Shown: positions 1 through 5,817 of the stretch, piece by piece
Layout of the letters: each line of letters begins with the position of its first letter
How positions within the stretch are numbered: position 1 is the first letter of the stretch
Assembly (NCBI GenBank): GCA_913062735.1
Contig: CAJXWI010000114.1
Location: 1 to 7,435 of the forward strand
Reading direction: 5' to 3'
DNA: 7,435 nucleotides
Source: an uncultured Arcobacter sp.
GTDB taxonomy: Bacteria; Campylobacterota; Campylobacteria; Campylobacterales; Arcobacteraceae
The notes under the pieces: model-generated
Told to the model about the DNA's origin: nothing
Database searches by the model: none
Seen by the model: the letters and a program-made list of their open reading frames with translations, nothing else
Program-made: the position numbers and the translations under genes

Positions 1-125
1 CCATGTGCGAAGTTAATTAATCTTAAAACTCCGTACACCATTGTATATCCAATTGCAATAAGGGCATACATACTACCCAAACTAAAACCGTTTACCATTT
101 GCTGCATAAACGTTAATAAATCCAT
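1..125 (-). CDS. livH: Branched-chain amino acid ABC transporter permease LivH, N-terminal fragment
   Basis: Inner-membrane permease of the Liv/HAAT amino acid importer. It forms the channel with LivM and receives substrate from LivK. Only the first 41 codons lie in the window; the gene runs off the left edge. The translation contains QQMVNGFSLGSMYALIAIGY and ends in LRLINFAHG. This follows the start of E. coli LivH closely (QQM-NG---GS-YALIAIGYTMVYG, INFAHG), so the assignment is firm. The start is the ATG at 125, preceded by GGAG at 131-134 with a 5-nt spacer; another ATG at 129 is in a different frame. livK lies directly upstream on the same strand, separated by a terminator and what looks like a separate livH promoter. 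livM, livG and livF would be expected further left but are not visible. Confidence 0.93.
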   Translation of the reverse strand, partial: MDLLTFMQQMVNGFSLGSMYALIAIGYTMVYGVLRLINFAH

Positions 126-155
126 TCATTCTCCTAAAATACTGAGCTAAGTCAG

Positions 156-173
156 TTACAATATATATTGTAA
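156..173. repeat. 18-bp perfect palindrome in the livK-livH gap
   Basis: TTACAATAT followed by its exact complement ATATTGTAA, with no spacer. It lies in the predicted livH leader, about 30 nt before the livH start codon. A shorter dyad, actga/tcagt at 141-145 and 152-156, abuts it. Outer arms of the TTACAA/TTGTAA type are typical of dimeric regulator sites, but I cannot name a regulator. The centre is AT-only, which raises the chance of coincidence. Confidence 0.55.
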
Positions 174-207
174 TAATCAAAATATGCCTGTGCATTATTT
201 TGATTAT
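173..207. repeat. 12-bp inverted repeat overlapping the livH -10 box
   Basis: ATAATCAAAATA (173-184) pairs exactly with TATTTTGATTAT (196-207). The 11-nt centre adds TGC/GCA pairing (185-187 with 192-194) around a CTGT loop. The right arm covers most of the TATAAT of the predicted livH promoter and the left arm lies just past the predicted start site. A protein bound here would block that promoter. As RNA it could fold into a long AT-rich hairpin, but there is no U tract, so it does not look like a terminator. Confidence 0.6.
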
Positions 208-211
208 AACA
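203..211 (-). promoter_or_regulatory. Predicted livH promoter, extended -10
   Basis: Read on the minus strand this is TGT-TATAAT, a full consensus extended -10, right after the T-rich tail of the livK terminator. No convincing -35 is seen, which is usual for Campylobacterota sigma-70 promoters. Transcription would start near 196 and give a leader of about 70 nt containing the palindrome at 156-173. Confidence 0.5.
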
Positions 212-215
212 AGAA

Positions 216-237
216 AAGCCCACGATTAAGTGGGCTT
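216..237 (-). terminator. Intrinsic terminator after livK
   Basis: Perfect 8-bp stem AAGCCCAC/GTGGGCTT (216-223 and 230-237) with a 6-nt loop, followed on the minus strand by TTCTTGTT. It sits 30 nt past the livK stop and before livH. It probably ends most livK transcripts, which would give excess binding protein over permease. Confidence 0.8.
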
Positions 238-267
238 AGTTTCGTTCTTTATAATACTAAATAATAA

Positions 268-1386
268 TTATGGGTTAACTGTTGCTTTAAAAGAAGCTAC
301 ACCATTTTTAATAACTTTAATTACAGCAGATCTAGTTGCATTTCCATTTTCATCAATTGAAATACTTCCAGATGCACCATCAAAGTCAACTGTTTTTTTA
401 ATTTCTTTATTAACACAAACAGAATTTGTTGGATCTTCACATCTGTTCATAGCAGCAAGTAAGATATTATAAGTATCTGCACCTAAAGCAGTAAAAGAAT
501 TTAATTCTTTTTTACCTGTTTCTTTTTCATGAAAAGCTACGAAATCAGCAGAAGTTTTTGATGGAGGATTTGAATAATCAAAAAAGTCAGTAAACATATA
601 ACCTTCAACAGATTTTCCACCTAAATCAATAAATGTTTGATTCGCAACACCATCTCCTGAAAACATTGGTTTATTTAAACCTAATTGTTTAGATTGTCTT
701 GCTATCATAGATGCTTCGGGGTGATACAATGGTAAAAACATAAAATCAGGATTGATTTTTTTGATTTGAGAAACTACAGCTTTGAAATCTTTATCACCTG
801 AAGTAACTTTGATTTTTTTAACAATTTTTCCACCGGCTTTTTTAAATGCTTTTTGAAAAGCTTTAGATAAACCTAAAGAATAAACTTGAGCTTGATCAAT
901 AACAACAACCGCTGTTTTTAATCCTAAAGTATTAAATGCATAATTTGCAACTACTTCCCCTTGAAAAGAATCTGTAAAACAAACTCTATTTGCAAACGTT
1001 CTTCTAGAAGTTAGTTTGTCATTTGTAGCCACAGAAGCAATAACTGGTATTTTCTTTTTGTCTGCAATTGCAATTACTTGTGCAGTATTAGTAGACGTCA
1101 ATGCTCCTAAGATAGCAACAACTTTATCAGATGCGATTAAACGTGTAGTTGCATTAGCCGTTTCAACTTTATCACCTTTATTATCTAATAAAACTAATTT
1201 AATAGTATCACCATTTGCAAGTTTTGGTTGTAACTTATTAGCCAAAGTTACCCCTAAATTTGTAACTTGACCATAAGCCGCAAGTGGACCTGACATTGGC
1301 ATAATAGCCCCTACTTTAATTTCTTTTGCATTTAAAACAACTGTTGTTAATGCAGCAGCAAGTGCAATACTTAATACTTTTCTCAT
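268..1386 (-). CDS. livK: Periplasmic branched-chain amino acid binding protein LivK
   Basis: High-affinity periplasmic binding protein delivering branched-chain (or related) amino acids to LivHMGF. It has 372 residues, the usual size. Residues 1-20 form a Sec signal peptide ending LNA before KEIKVG; no lipobox cysteine is present, so it should be soluble. The mature part has hallmarks of the type I periplasmic binding fold (Peripla_BP_6): MSGPLAAYGQ at 30-39, ILGALTSTNT near 92-101, RVCFTDSFQG at 134-143, and FDGASGSISID at 335-345 near the C-terminus. C316 and C324 could form a small disulfide loop. The start ATG at 1386 follows AAGGAG with a good spacer. The gene precedes livH and is followed by a terminator hairpin. 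Substrate specificity among Leu/Ile/Val or other amino acids cannot be decided from sequence. Confidence 0.93.
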   Translation of the reverse strand: MRKVLSIALAAALTTVVLNAKEIKVGAIMPMSGPLAAYGQVTNLGVTLANKLQPKLANGDTIKLVLLDNKGDKVETANATTRLIASDKVVAILGALTSTNTAQVIAIADKKKIPVIASVATNDKLTSRRTFANRVCFTDSFQGEVVANYAFNTLGLKTAVVVIDQAQVYSLGLSKAFQKAFKKAGGKIVKKIKVTSGDKDFKAVVSQIKKINPDFMFLPLYHPEASMIARQSKQLGLNKPMFSGDGVANQTFIDLGGKSVEGYMFTDFFDYSNPPSKTSADFVAFHEKETGKKELNSFTALGADTYNILLAAMNRCEDPTNSVCVNKEIKKTVDFDGASGSISIDENGNATRSAVIKVIKNGVASFKATVNP

Positions 1387-1451
1387 ATATACTCCTTAAG
1401 ATATATAAAACAATTTACTCAAAAAAATGAATGAATTGTAATTTGACAATA

Positions 1452-1457
1452 ATTCTA
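1452..1457 (-). promoter_or_regulatory. Possible livK -10 box
   Basis: TAGAAT on the minus strand after a T-rich stretch (TTTTTTATG), about 65 nt before the livK start codon. No good -35 is present. It is the best candidate in the 164-nt gap 1387-1550, in which I see no gene and no convincing terminator for the gene upstream. Confidence 0.35.
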
Positions 1458-1550
1458 CATAAAAAATATATAAAGTAAGATTAAAATATTATCCTTAAAT
1501 TTAATATCATTAAACAATCTAAAGAATATGAAAGAATAAAGCTTTTTTTA

Positions 1551-2084
1551 TTATTTTAGAAGATAAGGTAAGTCCCTCTTTAAGCTTTCTAATAGGTCCT
1601 CATTCAAAAATAATGAGCTGTAGTTTTCATCTTTATGTTTATAACAAAAAGCACAAATATAACGATTATTTTGTAATAGAAGTAAAGAAGGGTTTAAATG
1701 TTCTTGCAGTTTTTCATTTTTCATATAATAATCATACATTTCAATTAGATACTCATCTACTACTGTGTCTTTTAATAATACAACTTGATCATTAAAAAAA
1801 TCAATAACACTTTCATTGTTTGTAATATGTACAAAGGCTTCTTTAATATCTTCAAAACGCAAATCAAATTTAAAACCTTCTAAAAGAAGTGTTTGTAGAT
1901 TATCAAGGGAATTGTTTTGGAAGTAATACTGCATTAATAAACCCAAATAATGCTCTTTAACATCTTCTTCACATGTATTTAGTTTTTCATAGACCTCTTC
2001 TAAATCAAAAATGGTATTGTTATTTATTAATTCATTGTGAATAACACCAATTTGGGCAATAACTTCATGTAACCTGTCTTTCAT
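1551..2084 (-). CDS. Hypothetical acidic, helix-rich cytoplasmic protein
   Basis: I do not recognise this 177-aa protein. It has no signal peptide and no membrane segment. The composition is acidic and rich in Leu, Asn and Tyr, and the pattern suggests a mainly alpha-helical, perhaps helical-repeat, fold. A CxxC pair (C144, C147) followed by Y-K-H (H150) near the C-terminus could bind metal, but only two cysteines and one histidine are clustered, too few to claim a zinc finger. C38 is the only other cysteine. The start ATG at 2084 has AGGA about 6 nt upstream, which is good support. It lies 42 nt downstream of the small secreted ORF 2127-2312 on the same strand, so the two are probably co-transcribed. 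Nothing in the context gives a function. Confidence 0.8.
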   Translation of the reverse strand: MKDRLHEVIAQIGVIHNELINNNTIFDLEEVYEKLNTCEEDVKEHYLGLLMQYYFQNNSLDNLQTLLLEGFKFDLRFEDIKEAFVHITNNESVIDFFNDQVVLLKDTVVDEYLIEMYDYYMKNEKLQEHLNPSLLLLQNNRYICAFCYKHKDENYSSLFLNEDLLESLKRDLPYLLK

Positions 2085-2126
2085 AATACGTCCTAATTCT
2101 ATTTTTATAAAACATATTATTACATT

Positions 2127-2312
2127 TTATTTGTTAGTAATAACTTCATATAATATAGTTCTTTTTTTAGCAATCAAGTGTTTTTGTTTTTTTTCATTTT
2201 CCATTTCTAAAACCATTAATTTAATTAAACTTTCTTTTGCGCTGATTACTTTCATTTCTTTTGAAAAACACACAGCAAATAAAGAAAAGAACAAGAAAAA
2301 TTTAACAAACAT
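2127..2312 (-). CDS. Small secreted peptide of 61 aa, unknown function
   Basis: A short ORF that looks real. The first 17 residues (MFVKFF, then a Phe/Leu core, then AVCFS) form a Sec signal peptide with likely cleavage after S17, before KEMKV. The remaining 44 residues are a lysine- and glutamate-rich amphipathic helix with no cysteine. C15 lies in the signal peptide, and its context (FAVC) does not fit a lipobox. Expression signals are good: AAAGG 7-8 nt before the ATG, and a consensus TATAAT at 2341-2346. An antiparallel reading frame covers the same stretch, but it is a hydrophobic artefact of the signal peptide and lysine codons. It leads the 177-aa gene, with a 42-nt gap. Function is unknown; a small periplasmic protein or envelope-associated peptide is the limit of inference. 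Confidence 0.6.
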   Translation of the reverse strand: MFVKFFLFFSLFAVCFSKEMKVISAKESLIKLMVLEMENEKKQKHLIAKKRTILYEVITNK

Positions 2313-2340
2313 GAAGAAGCCTTTAATAATAGATTTTGTT

Positions 2341-2346
2341 ATTATA
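2341..2346 (-). promoter_or_regulatory. Promoter for the 61-aa/177-aa gene pair
   Basis: Perfect TATAAT on the minus strand, preceded by a run of eight T and CA. This is the usual Campylobacterota promoter form (T-rich stretch in place of a -35). Predicted start is near 2334, about 10 nt before the ribosome binding site of the 61-aa ORF. Confidence 0.55.
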
Positions 2347-2378
2347 TGAAAAAAAACTTATAATAAAATTAAATATTA

Positions 2379-2398
2379 TTTTAAATACGTATTTAAAA
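2379..2398. repeat. Perfect 20-bp palindrome between divergent promoters
   Basis: TTTTAAATAC followed by its exact complement GTATTTAAAA, no spacer. It lies between the predicted minus-strand promoter (2341-2346) and plus-strand promoter (2430-2438), about 35 bp from each. The central TACGTA adds GC pairs to an otherwise AT-only dyad. It has no U tract and does not follow a gene, so it is better read as a protein-binding operator than a terminator. Confidence 0.6.
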
Positions 2399-2429
2399 CA
2401 GTGATATTAAAGAATCATTAACTTTAATA

Positions 2430-2438
2430 TGCTACTAT
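2430..2438 (+). promoter_or_regulatory. Predicted promoter for the DUF3817/DUF420 genes, extended -10
   Basis: TGC-TACTAT preceded by TTTAATA; start predicted near 2445, giving a leader of about 13 nt that just contains the AAAGGA ribosome binding site. The same TTTAATATG-N-TA-N-TAT pattern occurs before lapG at 6084-6099. Confidence 0.5.
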
Positions 2439-2457
2439 CATTTTTTAAAGGAAAACA

Positions 2458-2745
2458 ATGTTAAAACTAGCCATCAATAGATTCAGACTTATTTCATATA
2501 TAGAAGGTATCTCTTATTTAATTTTACTTTTTATTGCTATGCCCATTAAATATATTTTAGATAATCCTTATTTTGTAAAAATTGTAGGAATGTCTCATGG
2601 AGTTTTATTTATAATTTTTGTAATTTTTTTATTAGAAACAATGAGAAAACATTCTTGGAGCTTAAAATTTTCAAGTACCATTTTTATACTTTCACTTATA
2701 CCTTTTGGTTCTTTTTTAATTGAAAAGAAAATTAAAGAGCTATAA
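2458..2745 (+). CDS. DUF3817 family small integral membrane protein
   Basis: A 95-aa inner-membrane protein with about three hydrophobic segments (roughly 12-29, 42-60 and 72-88). It carries the conserved landmarks of the DUF3817 family in order: an N-terminal R-x-x-x-x-x-EG (E16, G17), AMPIKY at 27-32, VGMSHGVLF at 43-51, W67S, and IPFGSF at 81-86, ending in a basic tail. The length matches the family. The biochemical function of DUF3817 proteins is not known to me. Start ATG at 2458 is supported by AAAGGA 5-6 nt upstream. The DUF420 gene follows 53 nt downstream on the same strand and may be co-transcribed. The gene is divergent from the 61-aa/177-aa pair, with a perfect palindrome in the shared region. 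Confidence 0.88.
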   Translation: MLKLAINRFRLISYIEGISYLILLFIAMPIKYILDNPYFVKIVGMSHGVLFIIFVIFLLETMRKHSWSLKFSSTIFILSLIPFGSFLIEKKIKEL

Positions 2746-2798
2746 TTATTAAGATATGTTAATCAATGTTAAAATATCAATAAACTATTAGGAAATAC

Positions 2799-3260
2799 AT
2801 GTTTTTTGCCCCTGGGTTCTTTGGAACTTCTGCCCCTTTTTATTTAGATTTAGTAAGTATATACTTTGCACTCTTACCCTTTTTTATTTTGTACTCCGTA
2901 TCTTTTGTAATTAAAAAACAATATAAAACACATTTTGTATCGCAATTTTTTATTCTAGGGCTTACTTTACTTGTTGTAGTATTATTTGAAACAGGATTAA
3001 GAATTGATGGTGGTTTTGAAACCTATGTAAAAGAATCAAACTTTTCTTATATACCATTATTGCTTTATTTATTTGCTCATATTGTTTTATCTGTTATTAC
3101 TTTAATATATTGGACTTATTTTGCTTTTTCATCTTATAAAGCACACAAAAGAGAAGACTTAGATTTTGAGCATAAAAGAAAGGGACGATCGTTATTTATG
3201 TGGATTTGTCTTACTTCTTTAAGTGGGTTGTTTTTTTATCTCCTTTTATTTGTTTTATAA
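2799..3260 (+). CDS. DUF420 family four-helix membrane protein
   Basis: A 153-aa inner-membrane protein with four predicted transmembrane helices (about 18-37, 48-66, 84-107 and 131-152). Family marks of DUF420 (B. subtilis YozB-like) are visible: the N-terminal PGFFGTSAPF and DLVSIYFALLP, a histidine after helix 1 (H45), AHIVL in helix 3 (H94), H116, and HKRKGR (H125) leading into the last helix. The repeated His at membrane edges suggests a metal or haem ligand role. From memory, Gram-positive DUF420-type proteins have been linked to haem-copper oxidase maturation; that link is not shown here. No oxidase gene is in the window. The start ATG at 2799 has AGGAA about 5 nt upstream. The stop lies only 5 nt from the stop of the convergent channel gene, so no separate terminator fits between them. 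Confidence 0.85.
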   Translation: MFFAPGFFGTSAPFYLDLVSIYFALLPFFILYSVSFVIKKQYKTHFVSQFFILGLTLLVVVLFETGLRIDGGFETYVKESNFSYIPLLLYLFAHIVLSVITLIYWTYFAFSSYKAHKREDLDFEHKRKGRSLFMWICLTSLSGLFFYLLLFVL

Positions 3261-3265
3261 ATAAA

Positions 3266-4177
3266 TTAGCGCGTCATTTTCTTAACAAAAACTACGACAA
3301 AAATAGCTAAAATAAAGCCTCCTAATAAGGCCTCAATTCCAGCAAATAAGCGTGATATTCCAAGTGGTATAATATCCCCATAACCAAGAGTGGTAAAAGT
3401 GACTACTGAAAAATACAAAGATTGTAAATACATATCAATATTAGAGGATAAGCTTGATTCAAAAACGTAGCCAATACGAGCATCATTTGAAACAAGCCCT
3501 GTAAAAAAGAAAACGCTGGAAAAACAAATAATAATGAATAAACTAACCAGTATTATACGTGTAGGTTTTTCGCCATAACCACAGGAGATATCAACCAGTT
3601 TTGAAATAATTCTTTGCAAAGAGAATAAAGGCATTTTTTTCCGCCTCATTTGCATCTCTTTTTGAAAAAAGAAACCAGCAGTATCTACTAAACCATCATC
3701 TTCTGTAATTTTGCGTAAATACCTGTATATTTCTTCTGCTTCTTGGTATAAAACTTTTGCTTCCTCTTTATTCTTAGTGGATTTTGCTTCTTTTTCTTGG
3801 AGGATTTTTTTTCCCCACTCTATATTTTCAAGTTTTGCATGTTTGAAATTGGTTCCTAATAAATTACAATCCCTTAAATTTGCACTGTTTAAATTAGCAA
3901 ATGAAAAATCTGCTTTCATTAAATTAGATCCAGAAAAATCCATTTTATAACAATGTGCTTTTTTAAAATCACTTTTATATAAATCACTGTCTTTTAGTAT
4001 ATAGCCTTCTTTACTAGAATTATTCACAAGATTAATACTTGAAAAATTACAATTTGATAATTTGAATTTTAACATCGGCTCTAGAGTTTTAGCACGATTT
4101 TCTAATAAAGATATTAAGTTTTTATCCTTAAAATAACGTGCTTCCTGCCAGTTTTTATCATTAGTTATATCATTCAT
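3266..4177 (-). CDS. Two-TM potassium channel with N-terminal pentapeptide repeats
   Basis: Probable K+ channel subunit of the Ion_trans_2 type. Numbered from the ATG at 4177 (303 aa): residues 62-120 carry pentapeptide repeats of the A(D/N)LXX kind (for example LMKADFSFANLNSANLRDCN), expected to form a right-handed beta helix. About 123-155 is a charged, Lys/Glu-rich coiled-coil-like linker. Then follow TM1 (about 207-227), a pore helix with the selectivity filter TTLGYGD at 262-268, and TM2 (about 278-298) ending in a short basic tail. No RCK domain or voltage sensor is present. An upstream ATG at 4189 would add MEFI, but GGAG (4184-4187) lies 6 nt before the 4177 ATG and inside that extension, so 4177 is preferred. 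A consensus extended -10 lies at 4221-4229. Such combinations exist in bacteria, but their gating signal is not known to me. Confidence 0.87.
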   Translation of the reverse strand: MNDITNDKNWQEARYFKDKNLISLLENRAKTLEPMLKFKLSNCNFSSINLVNNSSKEGYILKDSDLYKSDFKKAHCYKMDFSGSNLMKADFSFANLNSANLRDCNLLGTNFKHAKLENIEWGKKILQEKEAKSTKNKEEAKVLYQEAEEIYRYLRKITEDDGLVDTAGFFFQKEMQMRRKKMPLFSLQRIISKLVDISCGYGEKPTRIILVSLFIIICFSSVFFFTGLVSNDARIGYVFESSLSSNIDMYLQSLYFSVVTFTTLGYGDIIPLGISRLFAGIEALLGGFILAIFVVVFVKKMTR

Positions 4178-4183
4178 TATAAA

Positions 4184-4187
4184 CTCC
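4184..4187 (-). promoter_or_regulatory. Ribosome binding site deciding the channel start
   Basis: GGAG with the 6-nt spacer TTTATA before ATG 4177. The upstream ATG at 4189 overlaps this site and has no ribosome binding site of its own. Confidence 0.7.
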
Positions 4188-4220
4188 ATAGAGTAATCGA
4201 AAAAAATTATTCTATCAAAT

Positions 4221-4229
4221 ATTATAACA
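4221..4229 (-). promoter_or_regulatory. Predicted promoter of the channel gene, extended -10
   Basis: TGT-TATAAT on the minus strand, an exact extended consensus, identical to the predicted livH promoter. Start is expected near 4214, giving a leader of about 37 nt. A second TATAAT lies at 4250-4255. The channel is therefore probably transcribed on its own as well as by any read-through from the gene upstream, since no terminator is seen in 4190-4267. Confidence 0.5.
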
Positions 4230-4267
4230 AATGTTTAATAAGTAAAAATATTATAAAAAGAAACTAC

Positions 4268-5791
4268 TTAATAATCTAAAGGATAGGCTTTTGGCATAAC
4301 GATTTCAAAATCATTTTCAAGATATTCATAGGTATATTTTAATAAAACCTTATTCGCAAATAGATTTCCACATAAAATAATGCTAGTAATATTTTTTTCT
4401 GCTCTTATGCTTTTACTGATAAAATATGCCAAGGATTTAAAAAAGACATACGAAATATCACTGTTGTTATATGAAGCTAATTTAAGTTTCATAATATCTA
4501 ATAAAACTTCTCTAAAATCCAAATAAATTTTATTGTTAATTTCAAGTGTTTTAATATCAAAATACTCTAAGTTTTCACTGCTACAAATTAAAGACAAGTC
4601 GTTTATTTCTGCGTGATTTCTAAGCCCTAAGATTAATGCAATATGATTTAATAAAGTGGTAAATGAATTTGAAGTATTATCAAATTCTAAGTGCTCAAAA
4701 TACAAGGTATAGTTTTTTTTATAAAGATCAATAAGATCTTTACTCTCAGTACTTGTTTGTGCTACTTTGTCCAAGTAATGTAAAAAATTGTTTTTTATAT
4801 TAGGAATTTTTATTAGATCTACAATATCACTCTTATGTTTAATTTTAAAAGCAGATTCTTTGGACTCCATTGAAAAATATACACCTAAAAAGGTTTTTTC
4901 TTTTTCTTCATGTTTTTGTAAAATCGCATTAAAAACGCCCTTATTCTCATCAAAATAGTTTTTAGCTGAATAGTACTTTTCTTTTGTAAAATAATCTATC
5001 TTGGGAAACAAACCTTTATCCCCATGAACAATAATTGTTTGATCTTTAAAAGGCATAACACATAATGCATTTTGATGAATATCATCAGAAACAAACATTA
5101 AATAATCAATTCCTTCTTTTTTTAAAGCATTTGAAAAAAGTATAGATTCTTTATCGTCAGCAATTTTTGCATAAATAAAATCTGTATTTGAATACAGTTC
5201 ATTTAAATTTGCCTCATGCCTTAATTTTACTTTTACAAAAGGCCGCTCAATGGTGCATAACAAAGCCGTTTCTTTTGGTTGAAGTTCTAGTATCTCGCTT
5301 ACTTTATAAATATTAGTAATTAAAAGACGTACTTCATGACCTCTTACTTCAAAGTCTCTTTTATGTTTGATAGAAGGTAAAAAAATATTTTTTAAGCCAT
5401 TTCTGGTTTCAAAACGTGAAATTCCTCCTTGTTTTATTTTATTTAGATCATTAGAAAAGTCAATATTATTGTTTTCTACAAGTAATGCAATGTCTTCATC
5501 TGTAAACAAAGAGAGGTTTAATTTAACATCAAAATTATTAAGAGATTCACTGTTTTTGTCATGAGATTCGATTTTTACCCATTTTCTTGCAAAAATTGAA
5601 CCTTGCATTTTATCTTTTGCATAGATAAAAAAATCATTCACTTTTTTTTGTTCTTCTTCAAAACGTATTAATATATATCCTAAATATTGTTCGCATTGTG
5701 CATTAATTTTAAAGTTCTTTATAGTATCTTTTATAATCGTTATATAATAAGAATTGGTAGTATTAAATTCAAGTTTATAAAGTAGTTCCAT
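4268..5791 (-). CDS. Degenerate HypF-like protein (hydrogenase maturation carbamoyltransferase relative)
   Basis: HypF makes the carbamoyl group that becomes the CN ligands of NiFe hydrogenase. This 507-aa protein follows HypF domain order but has lost the catalytic marks. Residues 1-76 look like an acylphosphatase fold without its usual Arg motif. No CxxC zinc fingers follow; the five cysteines are scattered. Residues about 112-270 resemble the YrdC-like part: IKQGGIS (119-125), then KHKRDFEVRGHEVRLLITNI, then ETALLCTIERPFVKVKL. Residues 300-507 resemble the Kae1-like part: SNSFTTLLNHIALILGLR (374-391), ILCGNLFANKVLL (472-484) in place of SGGVFQN, and FEIVMPKAYPLDY at the very end, where HypF continues with DGG-LGQ. 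The segment with the metal-binding HHxAH is missing. ATG 5791 has GGAG 4 nt upstream; an upstream TTG at 5818 has none. The homology is my reading, without alignment. Confidence 0.65.
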   Translation of the reverse strand: MELLYKLEFNTTNSYYITIIKDTIKNFKINAQCEQYLGYILIRFEEEQKKVNDFFIYAKDKMQGSIFARKWVKIESHDKNSESLNNFDVKLNLSLFTDEDIALLVENNNIDFSNDLNKIKQGGISRFETRNGLKNIFLPSIKHKRDFEVRGHEVRLLITNIYKVSEILELQPKETALLCTIERPFVKVKLRHEANLNELYSNTDFIYAKIADDKESILFSNALKKEGIDYLMFVSDDIHQNALCVMPFKDQTIIVHGDKGLFPKIDYFTKEKYYSAKNYFDENKGVFNAILQKHEEKEKTFLGVYFSMESKESAFKIKHKSDIVDLIKIPNIKNNFLHYLDKVAQTSTESKDLIDLYKKNYTLYFEHLEFDNTSNSFTTLLNHIALILGLRNHAEINDLSLICSSENLEYFDIKTLEINNKIYLDFREVLLDIMKLKLASYNNSDISYVFFKSLAYFISKSIRAEKNITSIILCGNLFANKVLLKYTYEYLENDFEIVMPKAYPLDY

Positions 5792-5795
5792 ATTT

Positions 5796-5799
5796 CTCC
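5796..5799 (-). promoter_or_regulatory. Ribosome binding site deciding the HypF-like start
   Basis: GGAG with a 4-nt spacer (AAAT) before ATG 5791. The in-frame TTG at 5818 has no such site and lies within the predicted promoter, so the shorter protein is preferred. Confidence 0.6.
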
Positions 5800-5808
5800 A
5801 TTTATATT

Positions 5809-5817
5809 TGTATAACA
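5809..5817 (-). promoter_or_regulatory. Possible promoter of the HypF-like gene
   Basis: TGT-TATACA on the minus strand after TTT. Start near 5802 would leave a leader of about 11 nt with the GGAG site. Weaker than the other boxes in the window. Confidence 0.35.

Noticed and set aside
230..1270. Plus-strand ORFs at 230-472 and 1016-1270
   Set aside because: Both lie inside livK on the opposite strand, whose translation matches its family throughout.
1505..1550. Terminator for the 177-aa gene around the AAAGCTTT repeat
   Set aside because: The stem is only a few AT-rich pairs with no stable GC part; it is not convincing.
2131..2349. 72-codon plus-strand ORF opposite the 61-aa gene
   Set aside because: It is the antiparallel image of the signal peptide and lysine-rich tail. 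It also has no ribosome binding site, while the minus frame has one, a promoter and a signal peptide.
1613..5564. Plus-strand ORFs at 1613-1795, 3711-3950 and 5367-5564
   Set aside because: Each overlaps a supported minus-strand gene in antisense and shows no domain, signal or ribosome binding site of its own.
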